Part shown: positions 1 through 9,241 of the stretch, one piece after another
Numbering within the stretch: position 1 is the stretch's first letter
How the letters are laid out: the number at the start of each line of letters is the position of its first letter
Assembly: GCF_030410045.1 (NCBI RefSeq)
Contig: NZ_JAUFRA010000003.1
Span: forward strand, 1 to 64,000
Source: Marivivens donghaensis
Lineage (GTDB): Bacteria > Pseudomonadota > Alphaproteobacteria > Rhodobacterales > Rhodobacteraceae
DNA: 64,000 nucleotides
Reading direction: 5' to 3'
The notes under the pieces: model-generated
Seen by the model: only the letters and a program-made list of their open reading frames with translations
What the model was told of the DNA's origin: nothing
Databases searched by the model: none
Made by a program: the position numbers and the translations under genes

Positions 1-234
1 GAACCCGCGCTTCTGTGGTTCGTGATCATGGTGGCTGTGACCTTGCAGACCAGCTTCCTCACGCCGCCTGTTGGCTTTGCGCTCTTCTACCTCAAGGGTG
101 TCTGCCCGCCAGAAATCCGCCTGATCGACATCTACAAAGGCATCATCCCCTTCGTATTGCTTCAGCTGACTGGTCTTATGCTGGTCTACCTCTGGCCACA
201 GCTTGCCACCTGGTTGCCCTCTGTCGCTTATTAA
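1..234 (+). CDS. TRAP transporter large permease (DctM-type), C-terminal end only
   Basis: The reading frame is open from the first base and ends at a TAA, so only about 77 residues of the C-terminus are present. It is hydrophobic, with two membrane segments and the loop LTPPVGFALFYLKGV, which is typical of the large membrane subunit of tripartite ATP-independent periplasmic transporters, followed by a short hydrophobic end. The TAA is 12 bases before the ATG of the FMN lactate dehydrogenase, so the three genes look like one operon. Because the next two genes oxidise L- and D-lactate, lactate or a related 2-hydroxy acid is the likely substrate; that is inferred from context. The family call is good; the substrate cannot be read from this fragment. 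Confidence 0.75.
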   Translation, partial: EPALLWFVIMVAVTLQTSFLTPPVGFALFYLKGVCPPEIRLIDIYKGIIPFVLLQLTGLMLVYLWPQLATWLPSVAY

Positions 235-246
235 CGGAGCTTGAAA

Positions 247-1392
247 ATGCGTCTGGCCCATTGCCACAATTTCCACGACTTCCGCGAACTTGCCCGCCGT
301 CGTCTGCCCGGTCCGATCTTCAACTATATCGACGGGGCTGCCGATGACGAGGTGACCTATCGCCAAAACACAGCTGCCTTTGATCGCTGTGACCTGCTGC
401 CTTCGGTTCTGACCGGCGTGCAGGACGTGGATATGTCTGTCACGGTGATGGGCCAGAAGCTCGACATGCCGATCTACTGTTCGCCAACCGCGCTCCAGCG
501 TCTGTTCCACCATGACGGGGAACGCGCTGTCGCGGCAGCGGCAGAAAAATACGGCACGATGTTCGGCGTGTCCTCTCTGGGCACCGTCAGCATCGAGGAA
601 ATGCGGGCCAAACACAAAAACCCGCAGTGCTACCAGTTCTATTTCCACAAAGATCGTGGGCTGAACCGCGCCATGATGCAAAGCGCCAAGGAAAGCGGAG
701 TGAACGTCATGATGCTGACCGTGGACAGCATCACCGGCGGCAACCGCGAACGCGACCTGCGCACCGGATTTTCCATCCCTTTCCGCCTGACACTTGGTGG
801 GATGATGCAATTCGCAATGAAGCCGATGTGGGGCATCAACTATGTCACCCACGAAAAATTCGCGATGCCGCAGCTGGATAAGTTCGTGAACATGGGCGGT
901 GGTACCTCGTCGATCGGCAACTACTTCTCGAACATGCTCGACCCGTCGATGAACTGGGACGACGTGGCGGAAATGGTGCAGGAATGGGACGGTCAATTCT
1001 GCCTCAAGGGCATCATGACCGCCAAGGACGCTCGCCGCGCCGTGGACATCGGCTGTACTGGCATCGTTCTGTCGAACCACGGTGGCCGCCAGCTGGACGG
1101 ATCGCGCACGCCCTTCGATCAGCTCAAGGAAATCGTGGACGAGGTCGGGGACGAAATCGACGTTATCATGGACAGCGGCATTCAGCGCGGCACCCATGTG
1201 CTCAAGGCACTGTCGCTGGGCGCCAAGGCTGTTGGCGGCGGGCGGTTCTACCTTTACCCTTTGGCCGCAGCTGGACAGGCGGGTGTCGAACGCGCGCTTG
1301 GCCTGATGAAAGCCGAGATCGAACGCGGGATGAAACTGATGGGCGTGACCTCGGTCAGCCAACTGTCCCGCGATAACCTGCGATTCCGCTAA
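247..1392 (+). CDS. lldD: FMN-dependent L-lactate dehydrogenase (2-hydroxy-acid oxidase family)
   Basis: Oxidises L-lactate (or a close 2-hydroxy acid) to pyruvate, passing electrons through FMN, in other bacteria to the quinone pool at the inner membrane. The 381-residue product has the family layout: N-terminal FNYIDGAADDE, a TIM barrel, the catalytic segment SNHGGRQLDG with His at about residue 278, and the late phosphate-binding GGGRFYLYP. The ATG at 247 was chosen over the in-frame TTG at 241 because GGAG lies seven bases upstream. It sits between a TRAP permease and a D-lactate dehydrogenase, giving a compact lactate-use operon. Related mandelate or glycolate oxidases share the fold, so substrate specificity is inferred from neighbours. 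Confidence 0.88.
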   Translation: MRLAHCHNFHDFRELARRRLPGPIFNYIDGAADDEVTYRQNTAAFDRCDLLPSVLTGVQDVDMSVTVMGQKLDMPIYCSPTALQRLFHHDGERAVAAAAEKYGTMFGVSSLGTVSIEEMRAKHKNPQCYQFYFHKDRGLNRAMMQSAKESGVNVMMLTVDSITGGNRERDLRTGFSIPFRLTLGGMMQFAMKPMWGINYVTHEKFAMPQLDKFVNMGGGTSSIGNYFSNMLDPSMNWDDVAEMVQEWDGQFCLKGIMTAKDARRAVDIGCTGIVLSNHGGRQLDGSRTPFDQLKEIVDEVGDEIDVIMDSGIQRGTHVLKALSLGAKAVGGGRFYLYPLAAAGQAGVERALGLMKAEIERGMKLMGVTSVSQLSRDNLRFR

Positions 1393-1404
1393 CCGGAGTT
1401 GGAA

Positions 1405-3096
1405 ATGGACAACCGCGCGCTTCTCGCTGAACTACGTCAGATCGTTGGACGTCGTCATATTTTCACTTCTCCCCGCGCAACCCAGCGGTTCCGCAAAGGG
1501 TTTCGGTCGGGTGAAGGCGAGGTTCTGGCCGTTGTCCAACCCGCAACCCTGCTTGAGCAATGGGAAATCCTCAAAGCCTGCGTGGCCGCCGATAAGATCG
1601 TCATCATGCAGGCCGCGAATACGGGCCTGACCGAAGGCTCCACCCCGAACGGCACCTATGACCGTGACGTGGTTTTGGTGAACACCCGCCGCATGGATGG
1701 CCTGCGCCTGATCCGTGACGGCAAACAGGTCATTAGCTTTCCAGGGGCGACGCTCTTTGCGCTTGAAAAGCTCCTCGACCCGCTGAACCGTCAGCCCCAT
1801 TCCGTGATTGGCTCGTCCTGCATCGGCGCATCTGTCGTTGGTGGCGTCTGCAACAACTCTGGCGGCTCATTGGTCGAACGCGGCCCGTCCTACACTGAAA
1901 TGGCGCTCTACGCGCAGATCACCGCAGACGGCACGCTCGAACTTGTGAACCACCTCGGGATCAATCTGGGCGACACAGCACAAGAGATCCTGACCCGTTT
2001 GGAATCTGGTTCTTTTACAGAGACTGACATCGACGACACCAATCGTAAAGGGTCAGACACCGACTACGTGACCCGCGTCCGTGATGTGACAGCCGACACC
2101 CCTGCCCGTTTTAACGCCGACAAACGCCGCCTGTACGAGGCCGCTGGCTGCGCCGGCAAGCTCGCTGTTTTTGCGGTGCGTCTGGACACCTTTGAAAAGA
2201 ACACGTCAGAGCGCACCTTCTACATCGGCACCGATGACACCGCCGCGTTGACCGATCTGCGCCGCGCGATCCTGTCTGATTTCGCCTCCCTGCCCGTCAG
2301 CGCCGAATACATGCACGCCGACGTGTTCGACATCTCGGACCGCTACGGCAAAGACACGATGGTCATGATCGACAAACTGGGCACCGACCGTTTGCCCATG
2401 TTCTTTGCGATCAAGGGTTGGGTTGATGCGCGACTGGCGAAGGTCCCGTTCATGGGCCGCTTTACGGATCAGTTCATGCAAACCCTGTCGCGTGTTTGGC
2501 CCGACATCCTGCCTGCATTGCTCCGCGATATGCGGGCCAAACACGAACACCACTTGATCCTGAAGATGCGCGACGACGGCATTGCCGAGGCGCGCGCGCT
2601 CCTCGACAAGATGGCGAGCGACGGCCGCCTGTCGTTCTTTGAATGTGACCCGCGCGAAGCGAAAATGGCGGGCCTCCTCCGCTTTGCCGCTGCGGGCGCT
2701 GCAATCCGATACAAAGCGATTCACGCTGCAGAGGTCGAGGACATCATCGCCCTCGATATTGCGCTGCGCCGAAACGACGAGGATTTCCTCGAACGGCTCC
2801 CGTCTGAGATTTCGCAACACCTGACCTATAGCCTCTACTACGGTCACTTCATGTGCCACGTGATGCATCAGGATTACGTGGTCAAAGCAGGCGCGGACGT
2901 CAAAGCGATCAAAACCGCGATGCTTAAACTGATTGATGAACGCGGCGCTGAATACCCAGCAGAGCACAACGTCGGCCACCTTTACGCGGCGAAACCCGAC
3001 CTCGCCAACTTCTACAAATCCATCGACCCAACCAACAGCCTCAATCCGGGCTTAGGCAAAATGTCGAAACGCAAACACTATGCGGAGCAAGACTAA
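1405..3096 (+). CDS. dld: Quinone-dependent D-lactate dehydrogenase
   Basis: A 563-residue FAD flavoprotein that oxidises D-lactate to pyruvate at the inner face of the membrane. Length and motifs fit the enterobacterial Dld family: an N-terminal PCMH-type FAD domain (MQAANTGLTEGSTPNG; GSSCIGASVVGGVCNNSGG near residues 135-155), a middle substrate domain, and a C-terminal membrane-binding domain ending in EHNVGHLYAAKP and PGLGKMSKRKHY. The ATG at 1405 has GGAG at 1395-1398; an in-frame TTG at 1399 is less likely. It follows the L-lactate enzyme by 12 bases, so both lactate isomers would be handled by one transcript. No cysteine or FAD-site anomaly is visible. Confidence 0.9.
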   Translation: MDNRALLAELRQIVGRRHIFTSPRATQRFRKGFRSGEGEVLAVVQPATLLEQWEILKACVAADKIVIMQAANTGLTEGSTPNGTYDRDVVLVNTRRMDGLRLIRDGKQVISFPGATLFALEKLLDPLNRQPHSVIGSSCIGASVVGGVCNNSGGSLVERGPSYTEMALYAQITADGTLELVNHLGINLGDTAQEILTRLESGSFTETDIDDTNRKGSDTDYVTRVRDVTADTPARFNADKRRLYEAAGCAGKLAVFAVRLDTFEKNTSERTFYIGTDDTAALTDLRRAILSDFASLPVSAEYMHADVFDISDRYGKDTMVMIDKLGTDRLPMFFAIKGWVDARLAKVPFMGRFTDQFMQTLSRVWPDILPALLRDMRAKHEHHLILKMRDDGIAEARALLDKMASDGRLSFFECDPREAKMAGLLRFAAAGAAIRYKAIHAAEVEDIIALDIALRRNDEDFLERLPSEISQHLTYSLYYGHFMCHVMHQDYVVKAGADVKAIKTAMLKLIDERGAEYPAEHNVGHLYAAKPDLANFYKSIDPTNSLNPGLGKMSKRKHYAEQD

Positions 3097-3211
3097 GCGC
3101 CCCAATCGCGGAAGATTGACCCGAATAAACTAAAGTTTGCGCTTCTGCGTTTGGCAGTCATTAACAAAGCGCCGTATAAGTTACTGGAGTATACGTACAA
3201 TCCAGTCGCGG

Positions 3212-5335
3212 ATGCCAATGGCCTATGTCACCGAAACCAACGATGCCGTCGCATCGACACAGACGCCCTATGCGATCTCTGTGGGTGACTATTTTGTCGG
3301 CTACCTCGCCCAAAATAACGAAGACTGGATAGAGGTCACTTTAACCGCTGGAACAACCTACACGGCTGCGATGGCCGGTTTGGGCACGCAGTCGGCCGCG
3401 GTGTCTGATACCTACCTAACCCTCTATTCCTCAAACGGCAGCAATATTACGGTCGACGATGACAGTGGCCCCGGTCTTTACTCCAACCTGACCTATACCC
3501 CCACGACCACGGGCACCTATTACCTCGCTGCAGGCAGCTACAATGGCGGCAGCAGCGGCGACTTTGCAGTGTCTTTGGCCATCGGGACCAAGGCGGACTA
3601 CGATCTCGCGATGGGGTCATCCGCGCTGATCCGCTCGGACTCCACGTGGTCCAGCGCCCCCGCGACAGGCGCGACTGTCACGTGGGGATTTCGGGACAGT
3701 GGCACTGCGCTAGACGCAGACGGCAAAGCGGCCCCGTTTTCCCAACTCTCCGCCGCCCAAATGGATGCCGCAACCGAGGTTGTAACCTACGCAGCGAGCC
3801 TCACAAACCTGACACTGACCCAAGTCGCCGCTGGCGGAACCACGAACAATGCCACGATCCTCTTGGCTGGCTACACGTCATCGACCGACGGCGCAGGGGC
3901 CTATGCCTATTTCCCAGGGAGCACCGCTGCCTCAAACGCGGCGGGTGATCTTTGGGTGAACAACCGCTGGGTGTCGACCAGTTCGCTCGACGTTGGCAGC
4001 TACTCCTACTTCGTTTTCTTGCACGAATTCGGTCACGCCATCGGCCTGTCCCACCCTGGTGATTATGACGTGGTCGCGGGAACGACGATCACCTATTCAT
4101 CAGCCGCTCAGTTCATCTCGGACAGCCACCAATATTCGGTGATGAGCTATTTCGACGAAGCCAACACCATGCAGAACATGGGGCTCTATCCGCAGACATA
4201 TATGCTCTACGACATTTACGCGCTGCAAATGCTCTACGGTGCGAATACGACGACCAACGGCGGCGACTCTGTCTACGGGTTTAACTCGAACGTGGGCGGC
4301 GTGTTTGACTTCTCGACCAACACGTCCCCTCTCCTCAGCATTTGGGACGGGAGTGGGTCGGACACCATCGACCTGTCAGATTTTACTACAGGCCAACTCC
4401 TCGACCTTAATGATGGGGCGTTTTCCAACATCGGCGGATATGACGGCAACGTCTCAATCGCCTATGGCGCTGTGATCGAAAACGGAATCGGCGGCACGGC
4501 GGCGGATACGATCAATGGCAATGAATACGCCAACACGATCCGCGGACTGTCGGGCAATGACACCATCAACGGCGGCGCGGGCGACGACCACCTGTTCGGC
4601 AACCTAAACCACGATGTGATCCGCGCAGGTAGCGGCGCTGACGATGTCCGCGCGGGCTGGGGCAACGACACAGTTTACGGCGGCGATGGCGATGACCAGC
4701 TCTACGGCTACATCGGCCATGACCGCATCTACGGCGAGGCTGGCAACGACAGCATTTTTGGCGACCGAGGACGCGATATCCTGAACGGCGGTGAAGGGGA
4801 CGACTACATCCACGGCGGCGCGGATAACGATTTCATCGCGGGCGAAGAAGGCAACGACATCCTCATTGGCGGGTCTGGCGATGACGAGCTCTATGGCTTT
4901 ACAGGCGATGACTCCCTGCATGGTTGGGACGGGAACGACCTGCTGCGCGGTGGCGAAGGCAATGATTTCCTTGCAGGAAACGAAGGCAACGACACGCTCT
5001 ACGGGATGGACGGAAACGACCAACTCTATGGCGCGACGGGGAATGACACACTGTCAGGCGGCGCGGGTGACGACCTCATGCGCGGCGGCCAAGGGTTTGA
5101 TACATTTGTTTACGATGCAGGCAATGATCGGATCGGGGATTTCCTAAACGACGTTGATCGCCTGTCCTTAGACAGTGCCGCACTCGGTCTAAACGGCCTC
5201 TCAGCCCAAGAAATTGCCGATATGGCGACCCAACTCGATACCGCGCTGTTTTGGGATTTCGGCGGAGGGAACACGCTGACCCTCGACGATTGGGAAGATG
5301 CCAACGACATCGTTGACGACATCTACCTGTTTTGA
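3212..5335 (+). CDS. Secreted RTX metalloprotease with pre-peptidase domain (serralysin-like, M10)
   Basis: A 707-residue protein with no Sec signal, as expected for type I secretion. Domains in order: a PPC-like beta domain (about residues 8-125); a zincin domain with HEFGHAIGLSH (His271, Glu272, His275, His281) and a Met-turn SVMSYFDE (Met311); an M10 C-terminal linker; then more than a dozen GGxGxDxLxG calcium-binding nonapeptides (about 425-635) and a C-terminal secretion-signal-like tail. It should be an extracellular zinc endopeptidase. The start is uncertain: the ATG at 3212 (MPMAYV) and the one at 3218 are both possible, and no strong ribosome site precedes either. The PPC domain at the N-terminus, before the protease, is unusual for serralysins. 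No type I exporter genes lie in the window. Confidence 0.85.
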   Translation: MPMAYVTETNDAVASTQTPYAISVGDYFVGYLAQNNEDWIEVTLTAGTTYTAAMAGLGTQSAAVSDTYLTLYSSNGSNITVDDDSGPGLYSNLTYTPTTTGTYYLAAGSYNGGSSGDFAVSLAIGTKADYDLAMGSSALIRSDSTWSSAPATGATVTWGFRDSGTALDADGKAAPFSQLSAAQMDAATEVVTYAASLTNLTLTQVAAGGTTNNATILLAGYTSSTDGAGAYAYFPGSTAASNAAGDLWVNNRWVSTSSLDVGSYSYFVFLHEFGHAIGLSHPGDYDVVAGTTITYSSAAQFISDSHQYSVMSYFDEANTMQNMGLYPQTYMLYDIYALQMLYGANTTTNGGDSVYGFNSNVGGVFDFSTNTSPLLSIWDGSGSDTIDLSDFTTGQLLDLNDGAFSNIGGYDGNVSIAYGAVIENGIGGTAADTINGNEYANTIRGLSGNDTINGGAGDDHLFGNLNHDVIRAGSGADDVRAGWGNDTVYGGDGDDQLYGYIGHDRIYGEAGNDSIFGDRGRDILNGGEGDDYIHGGADNDFIAGEEGNDILIGGSGDDELYGFTGDDSLHGWDGNDLLRGGEGNDFLAGNEGNDTLYGMDGNDQLYGATGNDTLSGGAGDDLMRGGQGFDTFVYDAGNDRIGDFLNDVDRLSLDSAALGLNGLSAQEIADMATQLDTALFWDFGGGNTLTLDDWEDANDIVDDIYLF

Positions 5336-5360
5336 AAAAGGCCGGTGTTTCCACCGGCCT
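5335..5360 (-). terminator. Rho-independent terminator of katG, shared with the RTX protease
   Basis: Perfect 9-bp stem AGGCCGGTG (5339-5347) and CACCGGCCT (5352-5360) with a 4-base loop. Read on the minus strand the stem is followed by a T-run from 5338-5335, so it is a good terminator for katG, which ends at 5369. The protease stop codon abuts it on the other side, so it probably works in both directions. Confidence 0.8.
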
Positions 5361-5368
5361 CTCGTTCG

Positions 5369-7573
5369 TTACTTCAGATCGAACCGATCCAGTTCCATCA
5401 CCTTGGTCCATGCTTTGACAAAGTCGGCAACGAATTTGCCAGCGTTGTCGTCCTGCGCATAAACCTCGGACAGGGCGCGGAGTTGCGAGTTCGAGCCAAA
5501 GACCAGATCAACGCGGGTCGCGGTCCATTTCGCAGCGCCCGTCTTGCGGTCGCGGCCTTCGAACAGCTGATCGCCGTCCACAGGCACCCACGCGGTATCC
5601 ATGCTCAGCAGGTTGACGAAGAAGTCGTTGGTCAACTGACCTTCACGCTCTGTCAAAATACCATGCTTGGTCCCGCCGTGGTTTGCGCCCAATGCACGCA
5701 TACCACCGACCAGAACGGTCATCTCTGGTGCGGTCAGGGTCAGCAACTGCGCCTTATCGACCAGCAATTCCTCAGCAGACGCACTGAACTGGCGCTGCTG
5801 ATAGTTGCGGAACCCATCACTCAGCGGTTCCAGCGGATCAAAGGACTCTGCATCGGTCTGCTCTGCGCTCGCGTCCATACGACCTGGGGTGAACGGCACC
5901 TCAATCGCGTGACCCGCGGCTTTCGCAGCCTGTTCAACAGCAGCAGAACCTGCCAGCACGATAAGGTCCGCCAGCGACACCTTCTTACCGCCTGCCTCGA
6001 ACTCGGCCTTGATCCCTTCGAGAACGCCAAGAACCTTCGCCAGTTGATCAGGCTCGTTCGCATCCCAACCCGATTGCGGGGCCAGACGAACGCGCGCACC
6101 GTTGGCTCCACCGCGCAGGTCAGACCCACGGAAGGTCGAGGCAGACGCCCAAGCCGTCAGCACCAGTTCACGGGTCGACAGACCAGAGGCCAAGATCTTG
6201 GCTTTCAGATCAGCGATCTCAGCCGCGTTGACAACCTCGTGGTCGCAAGCTGGGATCGGGTCCTGCCAGATCAGATCTTCCGCAGGAACATCCGCACCGT
6301 AATAGCAGGCTTTCGGACCCATATCGCGGTGGGTCAGCTTGAACCACGCACGAGCAAACGCATCTGCGAACTGGTCAGGGTTCTCAAGGAACCGCTTCGA
6401 AATCGGCCCATAGATCGGGTCCATTTTCATCGACATATCCGCAGTCGTCATCATCGGGCGATGCTTTTTCGACGGGTCATGTGCGTCGACGACCATGTCC
6501 TCGTCTTCGCAATCAATCGGGTGCCACTGGTGCGCACCTGCTGGCGACTTGCACAGTTCCCAATCGTATTTGAACAGAACCTTCAGATAGCCCATGTCCC
6601 AAGTGGTCGGCTTCGGCTTCCACGCACCCTCAATACCAGAGCTGATCGTGTCGGCACCCTTGCCCGAGCCAAAGCTCGACGCCCAACCAAAGCCCATCTG
6701 TTCAATCGATGCGGCCTCTGGATCAGCACCAACATGCGCCGCGTCACCCGCACCATGCGATTTACCAAAGGTGTGACCACCGGCAACCAGCGCAACGGTT
6801 TCCTCGTCATTCATCGCCATACGGCCAAAGGTTTCGCGCACGTCGCGGCCAGAGGCGACAGGATCAGGCGTCCCATCTGGACCTTCTGGGTTCACATAGA
6901 TCAGACCCATCTGAACCGCTGCCAGCGGGTTTTCCAACTCGCGATCACCCGAATAGCGGCTGTTTTCTTTGTCCGACGTGGCAAGGAACTCTGCCTCTGG
7001 ACCCCAATAGATGTCCTCTTCAGGCTCCCAGATATCCTCACGACCGCCGCCAAAGCCAAACGGCTTCAGGCCCATCGATTCAATCGCAACGTTGCCCGCG
7101 AGGATCATCAAATCCGCCCAGCTCAGCGCGTTGCCGTATTTCTGTTTGATCGGCCACAGCAGACGGCGCGCCTTGTCGAGGTTCACGTTATCCGGCCAAG
7201 AGTTCAGCGGCGCAAAACGCTGCGTGCCCGAACGCGACCCACCACGACCGTCAGCTGTGCGGTAGGTGCCCGCAGAGTGCCACGCCATACGAATAAAGAA
7301 CGGACCGTAGTGCCCGTAGTCCGCAGGCCACCAGTCTTGGCTATCAGTCATCAGCGCGGTCAAGTCCGCCTTTACAGCGTCGAGGTCGAGCGACTTGAAC
7401 GCTTCAGCATAGTTAAAATCGGGGTCCATTGGATTGCCCGCAGGCTGGTTCTGATGAAGCACCTTCAGGTTCAGCTGGTTTGGCCACCAATCGCGATTCC
7501 CACGGCGATCATTGCGCACATTGGGCATCGCGCCATGAATAACAGGGCATTTACCGCCAGTATTTCCGTCCAT
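5369..7573 (-). CDS. katG: Catalase-peroxidase
   Basis: A 734-residue haem enzyme that removes hydrogen peroxide by catalase and peroxidase activities in the cytoplasm. The N-terminal active domain shows distal FIRMAWHSAGTYR, the tyrosine of the Trp-Tyr-Met adduct in MGLIYVNPEGPDG, and proximal GGHTFGKSHG. The C-terminal half is the usual inactive duplicate domain (VLVGGMRALGANHGG). The ATG at 7573 (MDGNTGGKCPV) is chosen because GGAGAG lies six bases upstream; upstream in-frame ATGs overlap that site. It stands alone between a terminator and an AT-rich promoter region. No oxyR gene is adjacent. Length and motifs are all normal. Confidence 0.97.
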   Translation of the reverse strand: MDGNTGGKCPVIHGAMPNVRNDRRGNRDWWPNQLNLKVLHQNQPAGNPMDPDFNYAEAFKSLDLDAVKADLTALMTDSQDWWPADYGHYGPFFIRMAWHSAGTYRTADGRGGSRSGTQRFAPLNSWPDNVNLDKARRLLWPIKQKYGNALSWADLMILAGNVAIESMGLKPFGFGGGREDIWEPEEDIYWGPEAEFLATSDKENSRYSGDRELENPLAAVQMGLIYVNPEGPDGTPDPVASGRDVRETFGRMAMNDEETVALVAGGHTFGKSHGAGDAAHVGADPEAASIEQMGFGWASSFGSGKGADTISSGIEGAWKPKPTTWDMGYLKVLFKYDWELCKSPAGAHQWHPIDCEDEDMVVDAHDPSKKHRPMMTTADMSMKMDPIYGPISKRFLENPDQFADAFARAWFKLTHRDMGPKACYYGADVPAEDLIWQDPIPACDHEVVNAAEIADLKAKILASGLSTRELVLTAWASASTFRGSDLRGGANGARVRLAPQSGWDANEPDQLAKVLGVLEGIKAEFEAGGKKVSLADLIVLAGSAAVEQAAKAAGHAIEVPFTPGRMDASAEQTDAESFDPLEPLSDGFRNYQQRQFSASAEELLVDKAQLLTLTAPEMTVLVGGMRALGANHGGTKHGILTEREGQLTNDFFVNLLSMDTAWVPVDGDQLFEGRDRKTGAAKWTATRVDLVFGSNSQLRALSEVYAQDDNAGKFVADFVKAWTKVMELDRFDLK

Positions 7574-7694
7574 AACACTCTCCATCATAGGTCTGGGCGC
7601 GGGTTCATCCGCGCCAATCTGGAAGAAGCCTAACGAGAGTTTAGAATAAGTAAAAATTAGATATTCTGATTGTCGCGATAATTAATACTTATCA
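7574..7694 (-). promoter_or_regulatory. katG upstream region with an imperfect palindrome
   Basis: AT-rich spacer between katG and the sulfotransferase gene, so it must hold the katG promoter. At 7669-7682 lies ATTGTCGCGATAAT, a 14-bp palindrome with one mismatched pair, about 95-110 bases before the katG start. It could be an operator for a peroxide or redox regulator, but it does not clearly match the OxyR pattern and I give it no name. Confidence 0.35.
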
Positions 7695-8378
7695 CTAATG
7701 GTCCAACCGCCACGCCAAAACTGCTGCCGTTTTAGCCGTATCAATCGGCTCCTCCAGCCAGTCAAAAACAGGTTCTAATCCAGAAGGATCGTCATAAAAC
7801 GTCGCATAATTCGTCAGGATCGCACGCTCTGGATACTGCGCGGCATAGTTTGCAAACCGTGCATCCATCCCTTCGACCAAACGGTGCACGTCTTCGCGAT
7901 CCCAGTCTTTCCACCACCCAGAACGTGCCACCTCATCCACGTCACGCGTATTGAAAATGAACCGAGCGTTTTTGAAATGATGGTGCATGAAATCGAGGAC
8001 CATTGGGAAATCATCACCCAAGGCGTTGTAACGGATTTCCTTAAACCCGAACCAACGCGCATCATTGGGCGGCGTCAGCACGTTTTCCACAAAGGCATCG
8101 ACCAAGGCCGCCCCGAATTTCACCGGCCGCATCTGATCGGCACCGTGCCACGGATGATCAGGACCGCGCGGTTCTTCCCCCCACGAATAGCGTGTCATCC
8201 GCACCCGCCGCGCCGCGCCCCAAATACACTCCATCGCGTTGTGGTTTTCACCACGGATCGTGGCGCCATCAATCGTCATCAACAAGTTCTGCAATAGCGT
8301 TGACCCACTGCGCCCATAGGTCACAATGAAAATACAGCCCTTGAGGTTGGGGTATGTGGCATCAAAACGATGGCTCAT
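7695..8378 (-). CDS. Sulfotransferase family protein
   Basis: A 227-residue protein of the P-loop sulfotransferase superfamily, which moves sulfate from PAPS to a hydroxyl or amino group. The 5'-phosphosulfate loop is TYGRSGSTLLQ (residues 20-30), and a second family-typical stretch is RFIFNTRDVDEVARSG. It is the last gene of a three-gene operon with two glycosyltransferases; its ATG overlaps the stop of the GT2 gene by four bases (ATGA), so translation is coupled. That context points to sulfation of a surface saccharide or glycolipid. It is short for the family but both cofactor motifs remain. The acceptor is unknown. Confidence 0.75.
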   Translation of the reverse strand: MSHRFDATYPNLKGCIFIVTYGRSGSTLLQNLLMTIDGATIRGENHNAMECIWGAARRVRMTRYSWGEEPRGPDHPWHGADQMRPVKFGAALVDAFVENVLTPPNDARWFGFKEIRYNALGDDFPMVLDFMHHHFKNARFIFNTRDVDEVARSGWWKDWDREDVHRLVEGMDARFANYAAQYPERAILTNYATFYDDPSGLEPVFDWLEEPIDTAKTAAVLAWRLDH

Positions 8379-9241
8379 TTGACCCTCTCAATCTCTGGTC
8401 GGAACCAAAGCCCACGCCAAAACGCAGCATAAATCGCCCGCCGAAACTGCCAAGGCGTCCCACGCATCTGACGGTTCGCCCGAAGCCAGAACTCTGCCAC
8501 GCCAGCCCAGCCCATCATCCGCAGCCGCGCCGAAGTTTCGTTCCGCGCTCCGTACCTGAATTTCCAGAGCGTCTCCCGCGTGATCAACCCGTAATTCACT
8601 CCTTGGTTAACGGGCAAATCGTGCACGACCACACTTTCAGGCACGAATAGACCGGGATGGGACCGCGCCAACCGCTGCGTATACTCCGCATCGTCATACC
8701 AAATGAAGTAGTCCGAAATCGGCAGCCCATGCGCCTCAATCGCCCAACGCGGGATCAGGCAGGACACGAACGAACAAGACGACACGAGGAACACCGGCGC
8801 GTCAGGCGCATAAAACCGCGGCCAATCCCAAACGGGCGCAGGCGTGTTCATCTCGCAATGCCCGCCATCCGTCCATTTTACCCACGAACAGGCAAACGGC
8901 GCGCACCGCCCCGCGTTCGTTTCGAACTGGGCTAGAGCCTGTTCGAGCCGCTCAATCGCCGTCGGCTCGGGATAGGCATCGTCATCGCTCACCCAAACCA
9001 GATCGGCACCATCCACATAGGCGCGTTTCAGCCCGAGGTTAAAGCCACCCGCCCCGCCGATATTCTCATGCAAACGCAGATACTCGACGCCAATCGCGAC
9101 CTCAGCCGTATGATCCATTGAGGCATTATCGACCACGTAAATCACATCTGGAACGCGCGTCTGACCACGCAGCGCGGCCAGAACTTTCGCCAGTTTATCC
9201 GCCCGATTATGGGTGACGATGACAGCGGCAAGTTTGGTCAT
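8375..9241 (-). CDS. Family 2 glycosyltransferase (galactofuranosyl/rhamnosyltransferase-like)
   Basis: A 288-residue GT-A enzyme with the nucleotide-sugar start IVTHNRADKL, ENIGGAGGFNLGL and the metal-binding DDD in WVSDDDAYPEP. The ENIGGAGGF signature is typical of GlfT-like and rhamnosyl transferases that extend cell-surface glycans. It overlaps its neighbours by four bases on both sides (GT4 upstream, sulfotransferase downstream). The first 90 residues strongly resemble those of the GT2 next to glf at 20390, so the two may act on the same polymer. Sugar specificity is not readable from sequence. Confidence 0.82.
   Translation of the reverse strand: MTKLAAVIVTHNRADKLAKVLAALRGQTRVPDVIYVVDNASMDHTAEVAIGVEYLRLHENIGGAGGFNLGLKRAYVDGADLVWVSDDDAYPEPTAIERLEQALAQFETNAGRCAPFACSWVKWTDGGHCEMNTPAPVWDWPRFYAPDAPVFLVSSCSFVSCLIPRWAIEAHGLPISDYFIWYDDAEYTQRLARSHPGLFVPESVVVHDLPVNQGVNYGLITRETLWKFRYGARNETSARLRMMGWAGVAEFWLRANRQMRGTPWQFRRAIYAAFWRGLWFRPEIERVK

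Noticed and set aside
4490..5100. Regular repeats that could be taken for a CRISPR-like or tandem DNA repeat
   Set aside because: They are degenerate at DNA level and encode the GGxGxDxLx nonapeptides of an RTX protein.
5345..7633. Very long plus-strand open frame opposite katG
   Set aside because: It encodes an Arg/His-rich, unfamiliar protein; katG on the other strand has all family motifs. The lack of stops is a by-product of biased codon use.
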